Source of the DNA: Halodesulfovibrio sp.
GTDB lineage: Bacteria; Desulfobacterota; Desulfovibrionia; Desulfovibrionales; Desulfovibrionaceae
NCBI RefSeq assembly: GCF_025210605.1
Contig: NZ_JAOARI010000017.1
Location: forward strand, 62,001 to 126,000
Direction of reading: 5' to 3'
Length of the DNA: 64,000 nucleotides
Below, one piece after another: positions 57,119 to 64,000 of this stretch. The notes below the pieces were generated by a model that did not search any database, was not told the origin of the DNA, and saw only the letters and a list, made by a program, of their open reading frames with translations. A program made the position numbers and the translations under genes. Every line of letters starts with the position of its first letter. Position 1 is the stretch's first letter.

Positions 57119-59089
57119 TCACAAAAAGCTCTGCTCAGAGCCTTTATATCGAAGTACAAGCATCGTGATGTCATCCGACTGAGGTGCACCGTCGCTAAAG
57201 GCATCAACATCCTTCCGGACTTCATACAACAAGTCACCAAGACGTAATGAACTTTTTGCTTCCATCAAAGCCAAAAGACGATCAGTACCATAGAGCTCTT
57301 TTTGCTTATTCATAGCTTCAGTCACGCCGTCTGTGTAGATAAAAAGGGTGTCATTTTTCTCAAGTTGCAATTCAAAAGACGTGTACGTACTACCTTCCAT
57401 ACCACCAACAACTAACCCGCTGACACCGTGTACGTTGTGTGGCTTTCCATTATGCACAAGCACAGGTGGCAAGTGACCACCGCTTGCAAACTGCATTGTG
57501 CCAGTAGGCACATGCAATACTCCAATAAACAGAGTAACAAACATACTGCGAGGGTTGTCCTGACTTAATACATCATTTATTTTTTCCATCGCAACATGCA
57601 CCGGTACGCCTTCCTGCATTGTCGAGCGAATCGTCGCAACCGTAACAGCCATGTACAAAGCAGCTGGCACGCCATTATCTGAAACATCACCTACAACAAG
57701 GCAAAGATGGTCATCGTCCACAAAAAAGAAATCATATAAATCGCCTCCAACTTCTTTTGCGGAATCAAGAGCAGCATACAAAGTAAATTCATTACGATCA
57801 GGGTAGGCAGGAAATGTTTTGGGCAGCATTCCTTCCTGAATTTCACGAGCAACAACAAGTTCGCTTTGAATACGTTCTTTGGCAGCCGTCGCAGCCATCA
57901 TGGTAGATACGCTTTCGTTCAGCTCCTCACACATAAAACGGATAGAGCGTGCAAGGTCACCAACTTCATCAGTACGTTTGACAGGCAACTCAGCAGTAAG
58001 TTCGTTAATAACATTTTGCTCTGTGAAGTCCTGACGGGGCAAGCGCAGTGCAAAGTTTGATAACATCTCTATGGGTTTTATCAGACGCTGTGCAATAAAT
58101 AAGGCAAAAAGAAAGCCCCAAATAGCAATAAAAAAAATGATTGCTACTTGCTGATTAAACAGCGTGTAGGCAGGCTTCTGAATTTCTGCAACTGGTGCTG
58201 CAACAAGTACGTACCAGTCCAGCGGACGTATATATACAAATCGGAACTCTATTTCACCAGCTACCGGATCATTAATGGTCATAGTTCGATGTCCGCTACC
58301 CGCAGCGTTAATAATCGCCGCCTGCACAGATGTATCCGGCTGTTGCAATGATGTATTAATCATCACCTCTCCCGTACCGGAAAAAAGTGTGATGTAGCCC
58401 GTTTCGTATACAGATATTTTGGAGAATGTGGCAGCAAGCGATGAAATTAGCTTAGAGAGCTGCACGTCTGCGGCAGCTTGAATATCTGCCAGCGAGGTAA
58501 ACACTCCGATGGACCATCCTTTACTGACCATCGGAAAAAAGAACACTAACGATTTTGCTTTCTCTGTAGAACGTGCATGTTGAAATACAGTAAATTCGCC
58601 ATCAGGCGGTAAATTCTCTGGAACAGCGACCTGTGCAAGGTCTCGATCTTTCATATCTTGTATATTACAAAGAGAATATTTCGCATCTATATCTACAAGA
58701 CCGGAAATTAAATCCCCTTTGGTATCATAAAGAAAAACACGCGTCGTATTTTTAGATACACTATTCAATGAATTTACCATTTTAACAGCAGCATTGACAT
58801 TGCTGTCTGGAAGTTCATTTAAAAAAGTACTGACGCGAACAGCTGTTTGACGTAAATTTGCTTTTCGTTCTGTTACAGTTGTAAACTTGGAAGAAAGCAG
58901 ACGAGAATAACTGCTGTCGATATTCAGTTCTACTAGATGAAGTATATTAGAAAGAGAACGTTCTTCTGCATTACGCATTGCAACAACAACACTTGCTCTT
59001 GTTAAATATATTAATGGCAATGCAGCCACCGCAATAATTAGCACTAATACAATTGTTGTTCGCGTCCTGATCGATTTTATGTATTTCAT
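57119..59089 (-). CDS. Membrane PP2C-type phosphatase with Cache and HAMP (RsbU-like)
   Basis: About 656 residues. Membrane segment (about 10-30), periplasmic Cache-type sensor (about 35-310), second membrane segment (about 315-340), HAMP (about 340-395), a short coiled coil and a SpoIIE/RsbU PP2C phosphatase (about 420-650) with YAALDSAKEVGGDLYDFFFV, VVGDVSDNGVPAALYMA and GAPQSDDITMLVL holding the metal-binding Asp residues. It would sense an outside signal and dephosphorylate a STAS protein, almost certainly the one encoded divergently at 59196. The ATG at 59089 is chosen over an upstream TTG; no strong ribosome site. Confidence 0.92.
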   Translation of the reverse strand: MKYIKSIRTRTTIVLVLIIAVAALPLIYLTRASVVVAMRNAEERSLSNILHLVELNIDSSYSRLLSSKFTTVTERKANLRQTAVRVSTFLNELPDSNVNAAVKMVNSLNSVSKNTTRVFLYDTKGDLISGLVDIDAKYSLCNIQDMKDRDLAQVAVPENLPPDGEFTVFQHARSTEKAKSLVFFFPMVSKGWSIGVFTSLADIQAAADVQLSKLISSLAATFSKISVYETGYITLFSGTGEVMINTSLQQPDTSVQAAIINAAGSGHRTMTINDPVAGEIEFRFVYIRPLDWYVLVAAPVAEIQKPAYTLFNQQVAIIFFIAIWGFLFALFIAQRLIKPIEMLSNFALRLPRQDFTEQNVINELTAELPVKRTDEVGDLARSIRFMCEELNESVSTMMAATAAKERIQSELVVAREIQEGMLPKTFPAYPDRNEFTLYAALDSAKEVGGDLYDFFFVDDDHLCLVVGDVSDNGVPAALYMAVTVATIRSTMQEGVPVHVAMEKINDVLSQDNPRSMFVTLFIGVLHVPTGTMQFASGGHLPPVLVHNGKPHNVHGVSGLVVGGMEGSTYTSFELQLEKNDTLFIYTDGVTEAMNKQKELYGTDRLLALMEAKSSLRLGDLLYEVRKDVDAFSDGAPQSDDITMLVLRYKGSEQSFL

Positions 59090-59195
59090 ACTTGGCAACA
59101 ATGTTTACAGAGTATTGGTTAATTATATAAGGTTACCCTTTTATTTCCCTTACAACAGTATTCAAACATCCGCAAAGCATATATAAGGGGTACGT

Positions 59196-59531
59196 ATGCA
59201 ACTTAATGTCACACAAAAAGATGATTTCTTTATTCTACAAGTAAACGGTCGTATGGATGCCGCTAACTCAGTTCAATTCGAAAATGAATGCATGGCTCTT
59301 TTTGAAAATGGAATGCGCTGCGCTGTCGTAGACTTAGGTAAGGTTGAATATATCAGCTCCGCTGGTCTCAGAAGCATTCTTGTTCTTGCAAAAAAGCTCC
59401 GGTCTGAACATGGAGAGATTCGCTTTTGTGAATTACATGGAATGGTTGAAGAAGTTTTTACTATTTCCGGATTTAACAGCATGTTCGCCATTTATGATAG
59501 TTGCGATGCAGCATTAGCAAAGAGAGCATGA
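59196..59531 (+). CDS. STAS-domain anti-anti-sigma-type protein (RsbV/SpoIIAA-like)
   Basis: 111 residues, a whole STAS domain. VDLGKVEYISSAGLRSILVL holds the phosphorylatable serine (Ser54 or Ser55). In partner switching its unphosphorylated form binds the HATPase kinase and releases its target. It is first in a three-gene plus-strand unit with the kinase and the AAA+ protein, divergent from the phosphatase. Confidence 0.93.
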   Translation: MQLNVTQKDDFFILQVNGRMDAANSVQFENECMALFENGMRCAVVDLGKVEYISSAGLRSILVLAKKLRSEHGEIRFCELHGMVEEVFTISGFNSMFAIYDSCDAALAKRA

Positions 59532-59535
59532 CACT

Positions 59536-59967
59536 ATGAGCGACATTCTGAATCTTCCAGCATCACTGGAAAGCCTTATTCCGCTTCATAAATTTATTTC
59601 CTGCAAAGCAGAAAATGATAAGATACCTGCAATGCAGGTTAAACGTATCGAACTCGTCATCGAGGAGCTTATAGTCAACCTTGTAGAACACGCCGACCTA
59701 AGCAAAAACAGTAATGTTTCTATAAAATGGAGCATTGAAACTGATGCCCGAACCAACAAGCGGCAGTGTGTACTACATATTCACGACTGGAGTCATGAAT
59801 TCAACCCGCTTACCGCCCCGCCCCCAGACATTAGCGCCGACATCGACCGCCGTGCTATCGGCGGACTCGGATTGCATTTTGTACGCACCATGAGTGATGC
59901 ATGTGTTTACAACCGATACAACAATACCAACATACTTCGATTAGCATTTAATTTACCGTGCGAATAA
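59536..59967 (+). CDS. HATPase anti-sigma-type serine kinase (RsbW/SpoIIAB-like)
   Basis: 143 residues. The GHKL ATPase fold shows the N box ELVIEELIVNLVEHA, an HDWSHEFNP loop and a GGLGLHFV G box. It probably phosphorylates the STAS protein and binds a second partner. No sigma-70 family factor is adjacent; instead the next gene is a sigma-54-type AAA+ protein, so that protein, not a sigma factor, may be the partner. That is inference. It lies five bases after the STAS gene. Confidence 0.9.
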   Translation: MSDILNLPASLESLIPLHKFISCKAENDKIPAMQVKRIELVIEELIVNLVEHADLSKNSNVSIKWSIETDARTNKRQCVLHIHDWSHEFNPLTAPPPDISADIDRRAIGGLGLHFVRTMSDACVYNRYNNTNILRLAFNLPCE

Positions 59968-59987
59968 GCTCCGAATGAGGAAGACCC

Positions 59988-61226
59988 ATGCCCGCTACTG
60001 AACCTACTGTTTTTACGCATCTACTTGCTGTATGTGATTCCATTGCTCAGGGAAGCTACGATCAAGCGCGAGATCTTTACCAACTAACGCAGACGGAAAC
60101 TACTCCCGCGATTGTTTCAGAGCTGGCAGAAGCTTTTGGTCTTATGCTGGTAAAGTTGGAAGCTCGAGAGTTTCACCTCGAACAAATAATCGAAGAACTC
60201 ACAGCTACCCGCGACAAACTAGAGCAGGCACGGGCACTGCTCGCTAAAGAAAACACATCGCTAAAGCGCGACCTTCAAAACAAGTATGCAGCGGTTAACA
60301 TCATTGGCAGTAACAGTAAGATGCAATCACTTCTCAAGCAGCTTGAGCGTGTTGCAGATGCTCCGGTAACGGTGCTGTTAGCCGGAGAAACCGGCGTCGG
60401 AAAAGATTTGCTGGCGAAAACACTACACTATTCAAGCACCCGTGCTTCGCACCCTTATGTAGCGCTAAACTGCTCTGCAATCCCTGAAACTCTTCTTGAA
60501 AGTGAATTGTTCGGTATTGAAAAAGGGGTGGCATCCGGTGTGAGTGCAAGAGTAGGCAGGTTTGAACAGGCAGACGGCGGGACGCTTTTTCTTGATGAGA
60601 TTGGTGACATGCCACTCGCCAGTCAGGCTAAAATTTTGCGCGTCATCGAAAATGGAGAAGTCGAACGGGTTGGCGGTAGAGACACCATTACAATTAACAC
60701 CCGCCTGATAGCAGCGACACACAAAGATCTGCAAGCCATGGTAAAGGAAGGTACATTCAGGGAAGACCTTTTCTATCGATTAAACGTGCTACAACTAGAA
60801 ATCCCACCGTTACGGGAACGCCCTGACGACATCCCACTTCTGGTTAAACATTTTCTTGAAACTTCAGTTGTGCAGATTGGACGTGAAATTCGTGGACTTT
60901 CCCCTGAAGCTATGCACGCTCTGACCCAATATGACTGGCCGGGAAACGTGCGTCAGCTAGAGAATGAAGTAGCAAGAGCTGTTGTTCTTTCTCAAAATGA
61001 AACAATTGGCATCAGTGATCTTTCTCCGAAATTTGCTCCAGCAGCAAGTACTACACAACAACCTACAGCAGCAGGCATATTTGAACTTATGCCACTACGA
61101 AATGCAGAGATTCAACTAATCAGAATGGCTTTGAAAAAATCGAACAATAATAAGTCAGAAGCTGCGCGTATCCTTGGGATTTCGCGGGAAGGATTACGAA
61201 AAAAGCTCAACCGCTACAAGTTGTAG
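59988..61226 (+). CDS. Sigma-54-type AAA+ regulator lacking GAFTGA
   Basis: 412 residues. An N-terminal helical part with a coiled coil (about 45-100) replaces a receiver domain. AAA+ core: Walker A GETGVGKD (133-140), Walker B GGTLFLDEIGD (197-207), arginine region FREDLFYRLN, and a C-terminal Fis-type helix-turn-helix (SEAARILGISREGLRKKLN). The sigma-54-contact loop reads GVASGV (180-185) instead of GAFTGA. Comparable GVATGV-type loops occur, as far as I recall, in VasH-type regulators of secretion systems. It is probably controlled by the partner-switch proteins of the same operon, and may regulate the secretion chaperone gene nearby. Confidence 0.88.
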   Translation: MPATEPTVFTHLLAVCDSIAQGSYDQARDLYQLTQTETTPAIVSELAEAFGLMLVKLEAREFHLEQIIEELTATRDKLEQARALLAKENTSLKRDLQNKYAAVNIIGSNSKMQSLLKQLERVADAPVTVLLAGETGVGKDLLAKTLHYSSTRASHPYVALNCSAIPETLLESELFGIEKGVASGVSARVGRFEQADGGTLFLDEIGDMPLASQAKILRVIENGEVERVGGRDTITINTRLIAATHKDLQAMVKEGTFREDLFYRLNVLQLEIPPLRERPDDIPLLVKHFLETSVVQIGREIRGLSPEAMHALTQYDWPGNVRQLENEVARAVVLSQNETIGISDLSPKFAPAASTTQQPTAAGIFELMPLRNAEIQLIRMALKKSNNNKSEAARILGISREGLRKKLNRYKL

Positions 61227-61404
61227 CAGTAAAAACTCAATGCAAAATCATCTCGAAAACAACTCGCAGCTATCGGCATCTACTGTAGCTGTACAAAAAA
61301 ATTCTATTTAGAAAGTTCTGCATTGAGAATAACTGAATATTACATTCAAAACTTCACACTCAAGTTACATAGGACAGATCTACACCCACTTTGAATAAAT
61401 ACAA

Positions 61405-62214
61405 TTAAGTTCGGGAAACTGCTTCTTCATTCTTTGTTTGCGCATCATAAAAAGTACGAAGCAATTCTCTCATTTTTTGTACCGATTCCCGAAATACTTT
61501 GCCGGATTGATCGTAGTTAGAAGTGCCAGCCACAGGGGCAGAAAATTCTTCCCCTAGACGCTCAAAAGGCAACGGCTCAAAAGCCCCTATCGCCTGAAAA
61601 GCAGCATCAACAAGTCTCTGCATAGACTGAAGCGACGTCATATCGTCCTGAATTTCACCTTCCTGCAACGCACTCATCTTGGTAAGTGCGGTTTGGACTC
61701 CTGCTTTAATTTTATCTCGCTTTGTATCATCAAAGCAATACGCTAAACCGTGCCGTGTTGTATCATCATGGGATGCAAACATCGAAAATGTCGCTCTGAC
61801 AACCACCATGACAAGCGACGCTACGGCAACTGTCACAAGTTGACTTACTTGATTTTCTTCCTGCCCGTCCGCAGTGGAAACATGGAGTGAAGCCTGTTTA
61901 ATGAGGGCTGTTATAGCCGCATGCGTTTCACTTCCAGCACTAACAGGTTCATGCTCAAAAATATGAAGCAATTCATCTACATGGGCAAAGACTTCTCTAG
62001 CTCCGCAAAAATCGAGATTACCAGATGGAGGAATAAGTGATGGTTCTCCCGCTTCATCAACACGAGTTTCACCACCCGTCACAGATTCTGTCCTCTGGAT
62101 TTCAAGAGCCGCCGAAGCCTGCTTGCTTCCTTCATAATCTTTGGGGTTCAAAGAAATCCACTGCTTAATCTCAGCAATACTCATTGCTTCAAAATCCGGT
62201 ATGACGTCGGGCAC
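61405..62214 (-). CDS. Unknown protein downstream of a type III chaperone, possible secreted client
   Basis: 269 residues starting at GTG with GGAG seven bases upstream. The centre (about residues 122-148, from QLVTVAVASLVMVVV) is a hydrophobic helix; both ends are acidic, and coiled-coil-like helices flank it. Genes placed directly after SycD/LcrH chaperones often encode pore-forming translocators of type III secretion, which share a single hydrophobic stretch (YopD-like). Similarity is of layout only. No signal peptide. Function inferred, not shown. Confidence 0.6.
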   Translation of the reverse strand: MPDVIPDFEAMSIAEIKQWISLNPKDYEGSKQASAALEIQRTESVTGGETRVDEAGEPSLIPPSGNLDFCGAREVFAHVDELLHIFEHEPVSAGSETHAAITALIKQASLHVSTADGQEENQVSQLVTVAVASLVMVVVRATFSMFASHDDTTRHGLAYCFDDTKRDKIKAGVQTALTKMSALQEGEIQDDMTSLQSMQRLVDAAFQAIGAFEPLPFERLGEEFSAPVAGTSNYDQSGKVFRESVQKMRELLRTFYDAQTKNEEAVSRT

Positions 62215-62323
62215 AACATGTCTCCTTTACATAACCGACCGTTACCAAGCCTTTTCTACCCAACCAATTGGCATGCAATAGCACTGCTCTTCAACGCTAG
62301 GTATCTCATAGTGATCGGTGATG

Positions 62324-62803
62324 TTACTCAATACGCTCGAGCATACTTTCAACACGTTTTCGTAACGGGGCGTACTGCGGACTGTCTCCAATCCGACTTA
62401 GAGTCAATGCTAACGCTTCGTTAGCTCCTTTCGTATCATTAATAGCAAGCATACATTCTGCGGCATGCAAAAATGGTGAGGGATCGCCTGTATCAAGCTT
62501 GCTCGCAATCACGTAATACAAACTGGCTAGCTCATAGCTCCCTTTTTTATAAAAACTAGAGGCAAACCCGAACATATATTTGTATTCAAGCGGGTTCAGC
62601 AAGCATAACAGGCTAAAACTCTGAATTGCATCATCATATGCTGCCTTTTGAAACTGATTAAATGCTACAGCATACATCGCTTCCATTTGCCCGTCTGTAA
62701 TACCCAGCTTTTCTTTGACAATAACAGAACCTTGTATCGCCTGTGCTGCAATATCAGCGATGTTTTCTGCAACATGCTGCTCATCTTTACTATGTTGAGG
62801 CAA
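62324..62803 (-). CDS. Type III secretion chaperone, SycD/LcrH family
   Basis: 159 residues, full-length for the family. Tandem TPR motifs run from about residue 45: MYAVAFNQFQKAAYDDAIQS, YKYMFGFASSFYKKGSYELA, PFLHAAECMLAINDTKGANE. The motif FSLLCLLNPLEYKYMFGFAS matches LcrH/SycD. These cytoplasmic proteins keep type III translocators soluble before export. Start is TTG preceded by GGAGG five bases upstream, an unusual but well supported start. The gene at 61405 follows it on the same strand. Confidence 0.85.
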   Translation of the reverse strand: MPQHSKDEQHVAENIADIAAQAIQGSVIVKEKLGITDGQMEAMYAVAFNQFQKAAYDDAIQSFSLLCLLNPLEYKYMFGFASSFYKKGSYELASLYYVIASKLDTGDPSPFLHAAECMLAINDTKGANEALALTLSRIGDSPQYAPLRKRVESMLERIE

Positions 62804-63554
62804 AAGTACCTCCTACATTGTGTACTGCCTTACTCTTTGCAGTGCGTTTACTGCACAGCAAAACTTCAACAATTACAGTATAAATTTACTGCATGGTTTA
62901 ACCATACAACATTACAAGCTACATATAAAACACGACACTTAGATATACTACATATCCTTCAGATGTTGTTTTATATTTTTTCTTTTCGATGATAGCCAAA
63001 TATTCTATATAAATTTAACCTATTACAACAAATAGGTTCTTTCTTACATGCACTTGAATAGCCTACGGGGCGTTCCACACAAACGCACATGAATTCCATA
63101 CAGTTATTCATCAATACATTTATCCATTATTACGCCTTAACACCCTTCCTACTGTTCAAAAAAATCACAACATAGTAAAAAATATATTCTTTACTGTAGA
63201 CTGTTTTTAATCTCACGCGTTACTACAATCATGTTGTGTACTACCCATCTTCTATAGTCCTAAACAATAGGTAGCTGAGGGCACTCACCGAAGAATTTTC
63301 TTAATATCCCGCTATCATTGCGTGATTAGATTTTTACCCACTATAATACTGATATACCGGTAAAATCACATTTACGTGACACCACGCATGCTATATATAA
63401 CACCGAGATACGGTATGAAATAGTCCACTGGACAATACGGTAACATACTATCAGCCTTAGACACTGATGGCGCTTCATATGACAAAGGGGAGTCGAAGCT
63501 GCCGCAAGACTTTTCATAGATAAGGACCGTATACCTGCAAAGGGAGTTTTTTTG
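62804..63554. other. A+T-rich gap upstream of the TetR-family gene
   Basis: About 750 bases without a gene. It contains ATACGGTA twice (63408 and 63435) flanking GTCCA-C-TGGAC (63423-63433) and a TACCGGTA palindrome near 63354, possible operator sites for the TetR protein that follows. Confidence 0.45.
63408..63442. promoter_or_regulatory. Possible TetR operator: direct repeats around a palindrome
   Basis: ATACGGTA (63408-63415) and ATACGGTA (63435-63442) are 27 bases apart, enclosing the perfect palindrome GTCCACTGGAC (63423-63433). It lies about 115 bp upstream of the regulator's ATG. Confidence 0.35.
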
Positions 63555-64000
63555 ATGAAGAAAGATTGGACACCGGAACAAACAGAAAAACGCCGCCTTA
63601 TTCTGGATGCAGCGCGAGAATTGTTTTCCAAAGAAGGTGTTGGCAATGTTTCTATGCGACGCATTGCCGCAAAGGTAAATTACAGTCCGGCACTGATTTA
63701 TCGGTATGTAAAAAACAAAGAGGAGTTGCTGGACCAGCTCCGTGCAGAAGGCTACCAAATCCTTCTTAACCGTTTAGCAAGGCTTGAAGAAGATCCTGAC
63801 CCGATTCAGCATTTATCCAACCTTGCGATTGAATACGGCAGTTTTGGTGTTGATTATTGGGAATATTACGATCTCATGTTCCACATGCCTATCCAGCTGA
63901 CAGAAGACGGTCAGATGCCTGCAAAAGGATACGAAGCGGTACTTGGCATGGTTCAAGATGCCGTTAAGCGTGCCATTGATGCAGGACATTTTGCTGGTTG
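63555..64000 (+). CDS. TetR-family transcriptional regulator, 3' end outside the window
   Basis: The first 148 residues are visible. The N-terminal DNA-binding domain is clear: RRLILDAARELFSKEGVGNV, then SMRRIAAKVNYSPALIYRYV as the helix-turn-helix. AGGGAG lies eight bases upstream of the ATG. The frame remains open to the window end. Its target cannot be seen; autoregulation through the repeats upstream is plausible. Confidence 0.92.
   Translation, partial: MKKDWTPEQTEKRRLILDAARELFSKEGVGNVSMRRIAAKVNYSPALIYRYVKNKEELLDQLRAEGYQILLNRLARLEEDPDPIQHLSNLAIEYGSFGVDYWEYYDLMFHMPIQLTEDGQMPAKGYEAVLGMVQDAVKRAIDAGHFAG

Overview
The window looks like chromosomal DNA of a marine, Desulfovibrio-type sulfate reducer of moderate to low G+C; Halodesulfovibrio or a close relative is my best guess, inferred from gene content only. 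Supporting signs are a periplasmic selenocysteine formate dehydrogenase with its own tetraheme cytochrome c3, tandem Cache-HAMP-PAS chemoreceptors, many sigma-54 activators, a TRAP transporter, and a two-copy 94-bp G+C-rich intergenic repeat.

Layout. 1-4.6 kb: two paralogous chemoreceptors (the first cut by the window edge) flanking a candidate structured RNA. 4.7-7.2 kb: three small exported or anchored proteins of unknown role in an A+T-rich, gene-poor stretch. 7.3-10.6 kb: a NhaC-type antiporter and a Na+/alanine-glycine symporter controlled by a tandem glycine riboswitch. 10.8-13.8 kb: a tandem repeat, long hairpins, two RNA methyltransferases and another candidate ncRNA. 14.0-18.3 kb: fdhA (in-frame UGA = Sec) - fdhB - cytochrome c3. 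19.1-27.7 kb: a GAF-PAS-AAA+-Fis activator divergent from a TRAP-DctQMP / three-part FAD amine dehydrogenase (HcnABC/OoxAB-like) / RidA operon, best read as import and oxidation of an amino acid, imino acid or opine. 28-29.3 kb: a DUF1963 protein and a 230-bp dead IS3 remnant.

29.4-52.6 kb is a long one-strand surface-glycan locus. GDP-mannose genes (manC-manB) lie at one end behind their own start. The rest, read from 52.6 down to 32.7 kb, is flippase, HpcH/HpaI aldolase, initiating sugar-phosphate transferase, amidotransferase, glycosyltransferase, deacetylase-like protein, polymerase/ligase-like membrane protein with a discoidin-like tail, unknown protein, then a nonulosonic acid (legionaminate-type) set: cytidylyltransferase, oxidoreductase, SDR, synthase, hydrolysing 2-epimerase, acetyltransferase, CBS-aminotransferase fusion and membrane 4,6-dehydratase. 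Genes overlap by a few bases, suggesting one transcript ending at a terminator near 32.4 kb.

53.3-53.7 kb carries tRNA-Glu and tRNA-Gln, then a lone larB, and an ABC-type binding protein paired with an arginine N-succinyltransferase-like enzyme. 57.1-62.8 kb is a signalling island: a Cache-HAMP-PP2C phosphatase, a STAS antagonist, a HATPase anti-sigma-type kinase, a sigma-54-type AAA+ protein lacking the GAFTGA motif, and on the opposite strand a SycD/LcrH-type type III secretion chaperone with a possible client. The window ends inside a TetR-family regulator.
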